From: Calendula officinalis
Taxonomy: Eukaryota; Streptophyta; Magnoliopsida; Asterales; Asteraceae
Reading direction: 5' to 3'
DNA length: 64,000 bases
NCBI GenBank assembly: GCA_963853835.1
Contig: OY970821.1
Coordinates: 56,128,640 to 56,192,639, forward strand
The position numbers and the translations under genes were made by a program. Within the stretch, counting starts at the first letter, position 1. Each line of letters starts with the position of its first letter. The notes below the pieces were generated by a model. The model was not told the origin of the DNA and did not search any database. It saw only the letters and a list, made by a program, of their open reading frames with translations. Below are positions 40,043 through 49,102 of this stretch, piece by piece.

Positions 40043-42190
40043 ATGTCTACAATTATTGCACCAGTCATGTCTGGAAAGGGAGTACCCATCTTTGATGGAA
40101 AAGACTTCCATCAATGGAAGCTCAAAGCTCAGTGGTATCTTGAATCTATTCATCATGAGATGCTCACTGTGCTAAATGATGGTCCCATCATTCCACAAAC
40201 TGTGGAACCTGTTGCTGCTACTGATGATGCTCCTGAGGGCATAAGATCTGTACCTAAACTAAAGCACAACTGGACTGATACTGACCGTCAGTTGTATGCT
40301 TTAGACTCCAGAGCTAAAGGGGTGATTGGTAATGCTGTTACCAAAGAGATACTTAATACAATTATGAAATTGCCAACAGCAAAGGCTATGTGGGATAGCC
40401 TATCAGTCACCTATGAAGGTACAGCAAAGGTGAAGTTGCAAAGAAAAAGCAACATGAGAAGGAAATATGAAAATTTCTTTTCAACTCCAAATGAAGACAT
40501 CACCACTCTCTATAACAGGTTCAATACTGTTATCCATGATTTAATCAGTGTAGGCATTGTGAAAGAGGAAGGAGAGCTTGTTCAAAAGTTCCTGGATAGC
40601 CTTCCTCAACAATTTCTTGACATGACAAACTCTGTCAATGCTGCTAACAACATTGAGTCATACACTCTTCAAACTTTGTATGGTCTAATGCTGAATCATG
40701 AGGAGAATAATGCTGCAAGACTGATCAACTGGAAGAAAACTGACAAGTCTTCCACTGGTATGGCTCTAGTTGTGTAACAGGCTTATACTGTGACTGAGCC
40801 AGGTGAACCAGAAGTTGATCTTGCTGATGCTGAGGCAGAAGAGCTTGAAACTCAAATGGCTCTCATGTCTATGAAGCTGGATCAGTTGAAGAAGAAGAGG
40901 CTTGGTGTTAGCTCTTCTAATACTGACCCAAGATCAGGTCTGTGCTATAGGTGTGGAAAGCCTGGACATATTGCTGCAAATTGTCATACCAAGTCTTCTG
41001 AGACTGACCAAAATGACAAGATTGCATACCGAGCAAAAAGATATAGAGACAAATATGTCAAGCTGAAGAATTGGAGCAAGGGAAAGAGGGCAGAAGGAAA
41101 TGGAGCACCTCATCAAGCACTTTACTCAGAAGCATGGATGGATGAAGAGTTAAGTGATGATGAAGAAGAGATTGAGAATAAAGCCTTTATGGCTTTCACT
41201 GAAGATGATTTGAAGAGTTCCTTTGAAAAGGATATCAAAGAGGCTGAGAGGATGAGTGTTCATACTGATTGGGATTGCACTCAGTTGTACAAGGTAAGTT
41301 CCTTTCAAACTTATTCAGTGAATGAAAAAACCAAGATTTTTGAGTATATGCTTGTTGATCTTAAAACTTCTCTACAAAAAGAAAAAGCTTTAAAATTAAT
41401 AATTAAAGAACTTGAAAGGGTAAATAATGAAAACTTGGATAAATTAGCAAAATATAAAGATTTAGAACTAAACTTTTCAGATTTAAAAGACATTAACCAA
41501 AGATTAGCTGATAAAGCTCATTTACACAAACTTGAAAAAGAGAAATTTGAAAAACAGTGTAAATCTTGGGGAAATGCTTCAATAAATTTAAATAAATGTT
41601 TAAATGAACAATTTCCAGAAAATGTGAGGGCTGCACTTGGTGTTGATTCTCAATTTAAAAACAGGAACAATTTTGCTGATTTATTTGAAGAGTTTTCTAC
41701 TATGAACCCTATTAATTTTGTAAAAGCTAAAACTTTATGTGAAGTTGGATGTCAAACTGAGTCAGATGATGAAGAAAATGAAATTTTAGAAAAACCTATT
41801 GGTCCTTCCATCTGCTCAAAGTGCTATACTGAGCTACAAGAACTCAGTATTGAATTTCAAATAACAGAAATTTCTGATACCGAGCTACCAATAGTTCAGT
41901 ATGACACTTCTGTTGTTCCACCTTTTGAATTATTATTTAATACAACAACTTTTGAATTATATAATGATAATAAGACAACTTCTATCTCACATGTTTCATC
42001 AAATACAGAAGTTGCAGGAACAGAAACATTATATACTGAGACATCTAAAGAACCTGTTAAAGTTGTTCCTTCAAAACATGATTAACAAAAGACAACTTCA
42101 ACTAGGTCTTTGGTTGGTAAAGACAAGAAGTCTACCACTAATAATATTAGAAAGACTTCTCTGTCAAATAAAAAACATGAAAGCAGTTAA
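40043..42190 (+). pseudogene. copia gag with CCHC zinc knuckle and coiled coil, interrupted by stops
   Basis: The ATG at 40043 is the first after the primer site. The first 244 codons match the copia gag type (UBN2 / gag-polypeptide families; motif FDGKDFHQWK near residue 20). TAA at 40775-40777 stops it, but the same frame stays open from 40778 to a second TAA at 42083-42085, then to a TAA at 42188. The second part holds a CX2CX4HX4C knuckle (CYRCGKPGHIAANC, about 40940-40985), an acidic patch (ELSDDEEE), and a Lys/Glu-rich coiled coil (about 41330-41560). Gag would form the particle and bind element RNA. Both early stops fit a CAA-to-TAA change. The frame ends at the pol deletion junction near 42175. 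A start at 40790 would be GTG and is not credible. Confidence 0.88.
41294..41299 (+). promoter_or_regulatory. Strong 5' splice site consensus inside gag
   Basis: AAG|GTAAGT at 41291-41299 matches the plant donor consensus. The gag frame reads through it, so it is not needed to make Gag. It could pair with an acceptor just before the accessory ORF (CTTTCTCTTAG, ending 43157) to make a subgenomic mRNA. It may equally be chance. Confidence 0.35.
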
Positions 42191-42725
42191 GCGCATCTTT
42201 AGATATCTTACAGGTACTCCTAACCTGGGTCTTTGGTATCCCAAAGACTCAAACTTTGACCTTGAAGGGTACACAGATGCAGATTTTGCAGGTTGTAGAT
42301 TGGACAGAAAGAGCACAAGTGGAGGATGTCAATTCCTAGGTGGAAGACTAGTTGGCTGGTCATCCAAGAAACAAAATTCGGTAGCAACTTCCACAGCAGA
42401 AGCAGAATATGTTGCTGCAGGAAGTTGTTGTGCTCAATTATTATGGATGCAGTATCAACTCTTAGACTATGGGTTCAACTTTCATAACACTCCTATTCAT
42501 TGTGATAACAAGAGTGCTATTGCTATCACAGAGAACCCAATCTATCACTCCAAAACCAAGCACATTGATATCAGACACCACTTTATTCGAGATAATGTGG
42601 AAAAAGGTAAGGTTGAAGTAGATTATGTACTAACAAATGAACAATTGGCTGATGTGTTTACTAAACCTCTTCCTGAGGAAAGGTTTATGTATTTACTAGG
42701 GCAATTAGGTATGTTGAATCCTTAA
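42174..42725 (+). pseudogene. copia pol remnant: RNase H domain
   Basis: An open frame of 182 codons from an ATG at 42177 begins at the segment joining reverse transcriptase and RNase H (AVKRIFRYL) and ends at the usual pol C terminus (VFTKPLPEERF...LGML). Catalytic-type residues are present: Asp34 in YTDADFAG, Glu75/Glu77 in STAEAEY, Asp110 in HCDNKSA, and the KHIDIRHHFIRD block. RNase H would degrade the RNA strand during reverse transcription. Unlike gag and the accessory ORF it has no premature stop. Nothing of protease, integrase or the reverse-transcriptase fingers and palm remains between gag and this point, and the frame differs from gag. It is therefore the 3' side of a large deletion, and the ATG is only an internal methionine. 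Confidence 0.93.
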
Positions 42726-43187
42726 TCTTTATTAAATTTCTTTAAAACTGAGCGCTCAGTATCACTCCTGTTGATACTGACCACTCAGTATCACTAGTCT
42801 GTTATCATCAAAATTTAAAATTTTTTATTTTATATTAATTTCAAGAGTAAATTAATTGTTTTTATATTTTTTAAAATTTTTTAAAATTAAATTTTTTTTA
42901 ACTCGGTATTGGGGTATGACGGCTCTTACACCGAGCTTAATCCTCATACTGCTCAAACGGTAACCTTTCTTAGTAAGAAAGTTACCATTGGCAGAGGATA
43001 AGGCAGTCAAATCAGCCGTTTTTACTTCCCAATACCTTAATTATCTTTCAAATCTCCTATAAATAACCGTTTATTTTTACTTCAATTTTTTTTTAACTGT
43101 TATTTCTTTCTTTCATTTTCAATTCTCTCTGCGATTAACGATTTCACTTTCTCTTAGCAAGCAAATTCTTTCAAATCAAAATCACAG
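42726..43187 (+). promoter_or_regulatory. Spacer between pol and accessory ORF with TATA box and leader
   Basis: 462 bp without a gene. It starts with two CTCAGTAT octamers (42755 and 42784). An A/T-only stretch (about 42805-42900) follows, then an imperfect palindrome GGTAACCTTTCTTAGTAAG with its complement at 42959-42986. TATAAATA lies at 43058-43065, 123 bp before the ATG, followed by a CT-rich leader. Acceptor-like sites occur at 43156-43157 and directly before the ATG (43186-43187). This resembles a complete small promoter and 5' UTR for the downstream ORF. Confidence 0.55.
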
Positions 43188-44577
43188 ATGGCGAATTACA
43201 CTTTTGTTGCTCCAGAAGTTCAATCGGAAATCCAATTCCGAAATAATGAAGTACCCAAGTTTGCGAGGAACAACATCACAGCAAATTTCAATATTCCTCA
43301 AGCCTGGGCATGCCAAGAATTCACGAACATCGTGACTTTTATGAAGCATTGCCCAATTGCTCGTGCACTGACATTATCTCCTCGAGCAATTTACCCAGAA
43401 ATGTTATGCGAGTTTTGGTACTCTGCCACACTCGACTCTCCAGATATGATTGCTGGATGGGTAATTAAGGATCAAAGGAGAGCTTTTGTTTCTACTGCAA
43501 TCATTCGTGAAGCACTGAGACTTCCCGCACAAGCTCAGTATGACCCATTTGTTGATAGATCAGAGGCACGCTCTGTACTGCCCTTTCTGGGTCGAAGAGG
43601 AACAACGGGCACAATCAAAAGAAATGAATTTGGTCCTATGTGGGGTATTCTCATCACAACAATTATTCGATGTATGACTCACAAGACGGGAGCTTTGGAC
43701 CAAATAAACGAATTTGGGATGCAAATAGTACATGCTCTGTACTATGGAAGAAATATTGATTTTGCTCGCCTAATTTTCAATGAATTAGCTACTCTGGTCC
43801 GAGCAAACACAAGGGAATGCAATGTCCCTTTCTGCAGATTTCTATCACTCATCTTTCAACACTCAATGCCCACACACATTTATGATGATTTTCATAGTCC
43901 AAGAGCTGATCTTCCTCCACTTAGTGAGAAGATTTTCTTTTATAGGCCAAGAGAAGGAGAACCTCTTCTAAGTCCTCCTATGTGGGCCATTGTTCAATAA
44001 CACATTGATGATGTAGAAGACATGTCTGATACTGAGTCAGACAATGATGATGATGATGATAATGATGATAATAGTGGTAATGGAGCACAGGCCGGTCAAG
44101 ATATTGTGATGCAGGATGTTCCACAAGTTCAAGAATCGACTCAACAACATATCTCTCCACCTGCACAGGTTCCTGATGCTCCTCATATTGCAACAACTTT
44201 TGATACTGAGTCCTCAGAAGACACACCACTGGTCCTTCAAAGAAGAAGAAGGAATGTTTCTCCTATCATTATGGGCAACTTATCATCTGAGGAGATGCAG
44301 CCTGCAAATGTTCCATCATTAACTGCATCTATTCAAGCCCAAAGCCTTGTTGCAGCCACCGCTGACCTTCCAGGTCCAGAACTAGCTCCAACTGCTCAAC
44401 CAATTGAGGAACCTCATGTTCCTCTTGATGTGGAGATTCAATATGCACAAACTACAATGGAAGGTGCTCAGCATGACAGAGAAGTCGGTATTGAAGATGT
44501 TGGTGCTGCACATCAACAAACACATGATCCTGCACCGACCTCTGCAGATGCTCGAAGGGAATCTGACAGAGTCTCAG

Positions 44578-45262
44578 GTATGAATTTCTAAAAAGCCCTT
44601 AAACTTCTATATATATATTTCATTCCCAAATAGAGACTAAGTATTGGCCAGTACCAACTCAATACTGACCAAAGTCTCAAACGATCTTTCAATTATATAT
44701 CCTTTTATGGCCAACATAGCTAGCCCACTGCTGCTATGCAAAATTCATATACTGAGCACACAAAATTGATCATTGTCAATCTACAGTTGTCTCAACATTT
44801 AAAGAGACAATGGTGGTTGATGTCATACTGACACCCACTGGTGCTGCTTGAATCATGTCCAACTTATTTTTGAGTTGGGTAGCATCATTCAAGAAATGAT
44901 CACAAACCTTTAAGCCACAAAATCCAAATATTTCCCATGGGGTTTAGCCACATTTCTGTTATCACTCTAATACCGAGTGATAAACATTGAAAATATCAAG
45001 AAGCACATCCCAGGCTTCGAATTCCCACACCCAAACCTTTTAGTAAATGTGACTTATCCTATACTGAGCTACTAAATTTTCACACTCACCTTTACTAAAA
45101 TCTTCTTACACATGCTATGCACAAGTCCACAATATTTCATCCTATACCAGATGAAATACAGACTTCACAAACTCTGTTTATATGATTGTAGAATTAAACA
45201 ACACCACAATTCTATTTGATAAACCTTTCATTCTAACCAGTTTTATATTTTTGTTTCTTTAG
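44578..45262 (+). other. Putative 685-nt intron of the accessory ORF
   Basis: The donor is CAG|GTATGA (intron starts 44578) and the acceptor is TTTGTTTCTTTAG (ends 45262). The intron is AT-rich and has stops in the upstream frame from 44589. Joining G at 44577 to CA at 45263 keeps the frame and leads directly into the coiled-coil segment. It also contains two ATACTGAG octamers (44749 and 45061). RNA evidence is not available here. Confidence 0.65.
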
Positions 45263-45906
45263 CACCATCTGTGCAGGGCATTCAGGCATCTCAGGCTGCA
45301 GCAGATCAAGTGACTCTGCAAGCAATCATGCAGCACATTCTGGCCATCCAACAAACTCAAAATGTAATACTAGCCAGAATGGACAAGATGAGTGGTGATA
45401 TTGACTTAATAAAACAGTCAGTATCACTCCTTCAACAACCACATCAGCCTCCACAAACTCCACCAGGTTCACATGGTGATCACAATTAAGAAGGAGAAGG
45501 AGAAGGAGGTGCTGGTGATACTAATGCTGCAACTGAGCCCATGCCCTCCCCTACTCTTGAACAACCTGAAGGGGACATGGGTGGTGATACTGATCCTCTT
45601 CCCTCCTCATCAAATGATAACAAAAGGGGGGAGAAGAGACAAAGAGATACTGAGGTTGATCAAACTGAGCCTTCTGCTCAGGGGGAGAAAAGAAGAAGAT
45701 TGAATGAAGATCAACCTCCACAACAACAACATCAGCAAAGCCCTCATACTGAGCCATTTCGCATTCAGTATGAGAGAAGAAGACAAAGAACAAGGTCAGA
45801 ATTACAAGTTCAAGACCCACTTGAGCCATCTGCTCAGGGGGAGACTCATACTGACCAACCACAGCAAACTTTTGAAGAGAATAATTTACAAATTGTGGTC
45901 TACTAG

Positions 45907-45941
45907 CAGGGTACCCGCGCAATGTGGCGGCGGGTACCCTG
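45907..45941 (-). terminator. Helitron 3' terminal hairpin (used terminus)
   Basis: Perfect 12-bp arms CAGGGTACCCGC and GCGGGTACCCTG enclose an 11-nt loop, directly next to CTAG at 45903-45906. Helitrons carry a short GC-rich hairpin before CTRR that acts as a transposition terminator. Here the inner CCCGC/GCGGG part has the usual distance to the end. Confidence 0.8.
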
Positions 45942-46085
45942 GAACAATATTATGCAGCGAACGACTCTTTTCTGGTAGCAACATGTCGTCTCCGACACTT
46001 TACTTTGAAAGCCTACATATCGTCTTTGATGGTAGTAATGATGTTCCATTCAAAGTAGTAACAATAAACATATGTAACATCTTAC

Positions 46086-46124
46086 TTAGTCGGGTACCCG
46101 CGCAACGCGGTGCCGGGTACCCTG
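46086..46124 (-). terminator. Second, internal Helitron 3'-end-like hairpin
   Basis: GGGTACCCG and CGGGTACCC arms (46092-46100 and 46114-46122) enclose CGCAACGCGGTGC. On the minus strand they are followed by ACTAA, so CTAA (CTRR) lies at 46089-46086. The sequence resembles the real terminus 187 bp further on. The base after CTAA is G on that strand, not the T expected at a used end. Confidence 0.6.
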
Positions 46125-46130
46125 TGTAAC

Positions 46131-47130
46131 TACTTTACAACGAAAAAATATTGTTAGGTCTATGCAGCCGTGCTACAACTTTTGAAGATTCAAACCTGAA
46201 ACTCACCAACCCGAATTAAATCCCTTATCAAGTCGTATTACATTTGTTAGGCTTTTTTAGCTCAAACCAGATTCCTGAAACGCAACTAACTCGACAACTC
46301 AACGGACACCGCTAAACTTTGTCATCATAATCAAATTATGGAGCATGATTTTAGAGCATTTGGCTAGTCTTTTAATTAATAATAAAAACCATCCAATTTT
46401 AAAAGTGAAACGAAAGCAAAGAGTTTATCAATACAAACTGCGCAAATTAATAAGTCAATTAAGTAACTTACGCCTTGATTTAAAAAAGTTTAAGAAGACC
46501 AGTCTCCGTTTTACCCGATTCTACAATTTAGCCCGTTGAAATAAAAACTATCCGGAATCAACCCATTAGGTAAATAAGTCAAAATTACAATGTCTGTGTA
46601 TTTGTGTAGCTACTAAGGATTTTTAAGTGACCTTAGATCAATCTTAACTTGCAAAATTACCATATCTCTACATCCTAAAACATAGTTGGAACTCTTTTCA
46701 AGAGTAGATCTAGATGTTGAAAACCCTATAATCATAACATTAATAATAATTTAATACTGATTACACAATCTTAAAAAGAGAAAACTCATTAAATTTAACA
46801 TCAATCTGGTGAAAAGAATTGTAAACATCATATACATTAGCAACTAAGAGCATCAACTGCTACAACACCTATGCAGATTCCGGGCTATGGTAACTTGAAC
46901 CTTTGTAATTTATTTTCCTGTTGGCATCAAATTTATTGATTAAATGAATTCTCTGAAGATAAATAAGTGCAAAAAGGAACAATAGAAACATGGTAAATGG
47001 GTTTGGGTTGAACCACGTGATTGTAGATAAGATGCCGAGCTTGGTTTGTGTAGGTCCAAAAATGTTTTTTTGTCCAACCATTTAAAGTTTTTTGATATAA
47101 TTTAAATTTCAACCCATTCGACTCATTCTG

Positions 47131-47162
<32 letters not shown>

Positions 47163-47630
47163 GACCCATTTGAGATCAAACATAACCAAGTTGACCCATT
47201 CATAAGTAAACGGGTCAAAATTGCCACTTCTACTATTTTCCATATCGAAAATAATTCATGAACTCGCCTGATCAACCGGAGACGTATCTGATGTGTACGC
47301 ACAAATAAAATTATCATATGCACATTCTTGTGCCTTCGTAAAATCAAGACCAATCTCTTTCCAAAATTTCAAATGACCCATTCAAAACCTCAAAAATCTC
47401 AATGAGTATAGCGGGTTATCCATCAAACACAACTCTGCATACAAAAACATAAAAAGTTGAATGATGCTAAAATTGAGGAACAAATATTTATAGAATATGA
47501 TAAACAAAGAAAAAATAAACCTTGAAACAGACACAAGTTAATCTCTGTAGTGACACAAACATTGACATTTAATTAAAGGGCTGCACGGAGTAGTCGGGTA
47601 AAATTGTACACATATGTTAGTTAGTTAGTT
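46131..47630. other. Helitron interior, no gene recognised
   Basis: About 1.5 kb of AT-rich sequence with no credible coding region. Short ORFs at 46345-46539 (plus), 46869-47081 (minus) and 47123-47353 (minus, through the poly-T run) have no recognisable domain and are treated as chance. The T26 run lies at 47131-47156. Confidence 0.7.
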
Positions 47631-47632
47631 AC

Positions 47633-47713
47633 CTCTATCATGGCTGCGGTTATTGATGTTGCGGTTAGAGCCATAGTTGGAGCATCCCCTTCATTGGTCA
47701 TGATTGTAGAGTT
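47633..47713 (-). pseudogene. Exon-like fragment 2 inside the Helitron
   Basis: On the minus strand an acceptor-like AATTTAACAG (ending 47714) precedes 81 nt that are open in one frame (27 codons, containing IMTNEGDAP and AAMIE). They end at a donor-like GAG|GTAACT (47632). The peptide faintly recalls the TCP-1/CCT chaperonin segment VTNDGNA...AAKSMIE; this resemblance is weak and from memory. The 3' end of the fragment is imperfectly repeated near 47937-47955. Helitrons often carry such captured pieces of host genes. Confidence 0.4.
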
Positions 47714-47719
47714 CTGTTA

Positions 47720-48410
47720 AATTATAAAAACAAATGCATTAGTACTATTAGGTAATTGCAACATTTATTAAAGAGATGTTTTGATAAGTAATGGAATCAA
47801 GTGAGTTCAATTCAGCAGGCTACTTTTCTTGCTTTATGGTTGATTCCGAAATTCAAAAACAATGAGTAATTAACTAAGCACCACACTATGTGATTTTAAA
47901 AGGCTGCACCGAGTGAGTTATTCTTAATGAGTTACCTCTGTCGTGGTTGCTATTTAAAGGGCTGCACCGAATAGTTTGTGTGCTATTTAAAATTTGGGTA
48001 ATTAAGGCCCTAAAAAATGAATTACTTTTTTATTTTGCACATAAAAGTGCCTCAACGGGTCAAATTTTTTTAATTAAGGCTCTAAAAAACCAACAAACGG
48101 GTCAAACAGATTACCATTTAAATAAGAGCGGGTCAAATGTGTCAAATTCTATTTTGAACAAACAGTCCAAACGGGTCACATTCTTTTTTTAACAGGATCG
48201 GAACCATGTTAGATATAAGTTATATCGAACCGTTTTTCTATATTTTTGTTTGACCCGTTTGATCCGATGCCAAAAGAATATTCTGCCCCGTTTGTTATAT
48301 CGTTTTTGTTATATGGTTTTCTATCAATGACATTGTATTCTAAATGTTTCTAAAAACTGTAATACACTTCTTTGAGTCGGTTGACAAATTTGGAAAATAT
48401 AAGAAAGTGT
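47720..48410 (-). other. Intron-like spacer between the two exon-like fragments
   Basis: AT-rich sequence with several ACGGGTCAAA-type motifs on both strands and no open frame of note. A small plus-strand ORF at 47947-48192 has no features suggesting a gene. Confidence 0.4.
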
Positions 48411-48415
48411 AATAC

Positions 48416-48535
48416 CTTGATTGTGCCAATGGTAGCAGGGTTTGTGGAGCATCGGTTGCATTCTTCAGATTTTTGGATTCCATTCGGTGATCTTAGAACG
48501 TATGAATAACGTATTAAACAAAATGAAATACACAC
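48416..48535 (-). pseudogene. Exon-like fragment 1 inside the Helitron
   Basis: An open minus-strand stretch including SPNGIQKSEECNRCST ends at ATCAAG|GTATTA (exon end 48416), a fair donor. It is in phase 0, which matches the phase of the fragment at 47713-47633 downstream on the same strand. The product is not recognised. The 5' limit is only the extent of the open frame. Confidence 0.35.
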
Positions 48536-48549
48536 AAACAGAATTGTGT

Positions 48550-49020
48550 TGTCTTTATTCGTTTTCGTTACAAAAAAAAAAAAAAACGAATTTCAAGTAA
48601 AATTTTTAAACAAAGCTGAAATTGAAAACAAAACGGGAATTTCAAACCTGTTCAATACGATTTGGATTACTATTACGTAAATCTGGAATCAACAGCAGAA
48701 TCAAAACTGGTATTTTGCGGGTAAGAAATCTGTAAGTTAGCCCATCCCTTTTGTATGTATAGGGTTTAAAGCCAGTAAGTTGAAAAGGCTGATTTCTTGA
48801 ATCGAGGTGGGTATTTGAAAGGAGTAATTACAGAATCGAGGTGGGTATATGAAGATCGAGGCTGATTTCTGTAAACGTGATTTCAACTTTCGAGGTGGAA
48901 GATGAAGATCGAGGGAAGCAACCTGCGTAATAAGGGGTATCTGAAAGGGTGTGAAATAGTTATTCCAGAAGGTCGAATTCCGAAACACTTAATAGGTTGG
49001 TGTTTTCAAATATTAGCGCA
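48550..49020. other. Helitron 5' subterminal region, no gene recognised
   Basis: It contains an A-run at 48572-48585 and two copies each of AATCGAGGTGGGTAT and of GGCTGATTTCT. The minus-strand ORF at 48737-48988 has no recognisable domain and overlaps these repeats, so it is not called. Confidence 0.6.
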
Positions 49021-49022
49021 AG

Positions 49023-49102
49023 CAGCTGCTAGTGCAGTTGGTTTGGTGGATGACATATGAGCAGGAGGTCATGGGTTCGAGCCATGACTGGTCCTTTTTT
49101 TT
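49023..49102 (+). ncRNA. tRNA-like Pol III unit or SINE head
   Basis: TAGTGCAGTTGG at 49030-49041 matches the A-box consensus TRGYNNARNNGG. GGTTCGAGC at 49074-49082 matches the B-box core GWTCRANNC, 44 bp further on. A run of eight T follows at 49095-49102. A 7-bp hairpin GTCATGG/CCATGAC surrounds the B box. The acceptor and anticodon stems do not pair well, so this is not a functional tRNA gene. It is near the Helitron 5' end and antisense to it. Confidence 0.5.

Noticed and set aside
41901..42176. Upstream extension of the RNase H ORF from 41901
   Set aside because: This part overlaps the gag C terminus in another frame and gives an Ile/Leu-rich nonsense peptide; only the part from about 42174 matches copia pol.
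47123..47353. Minus-strand ORF spanning the T26 run
   Set aside because: It starts in a homopolymer-encoded lysine run region and has no domain; it is best explained as chance.
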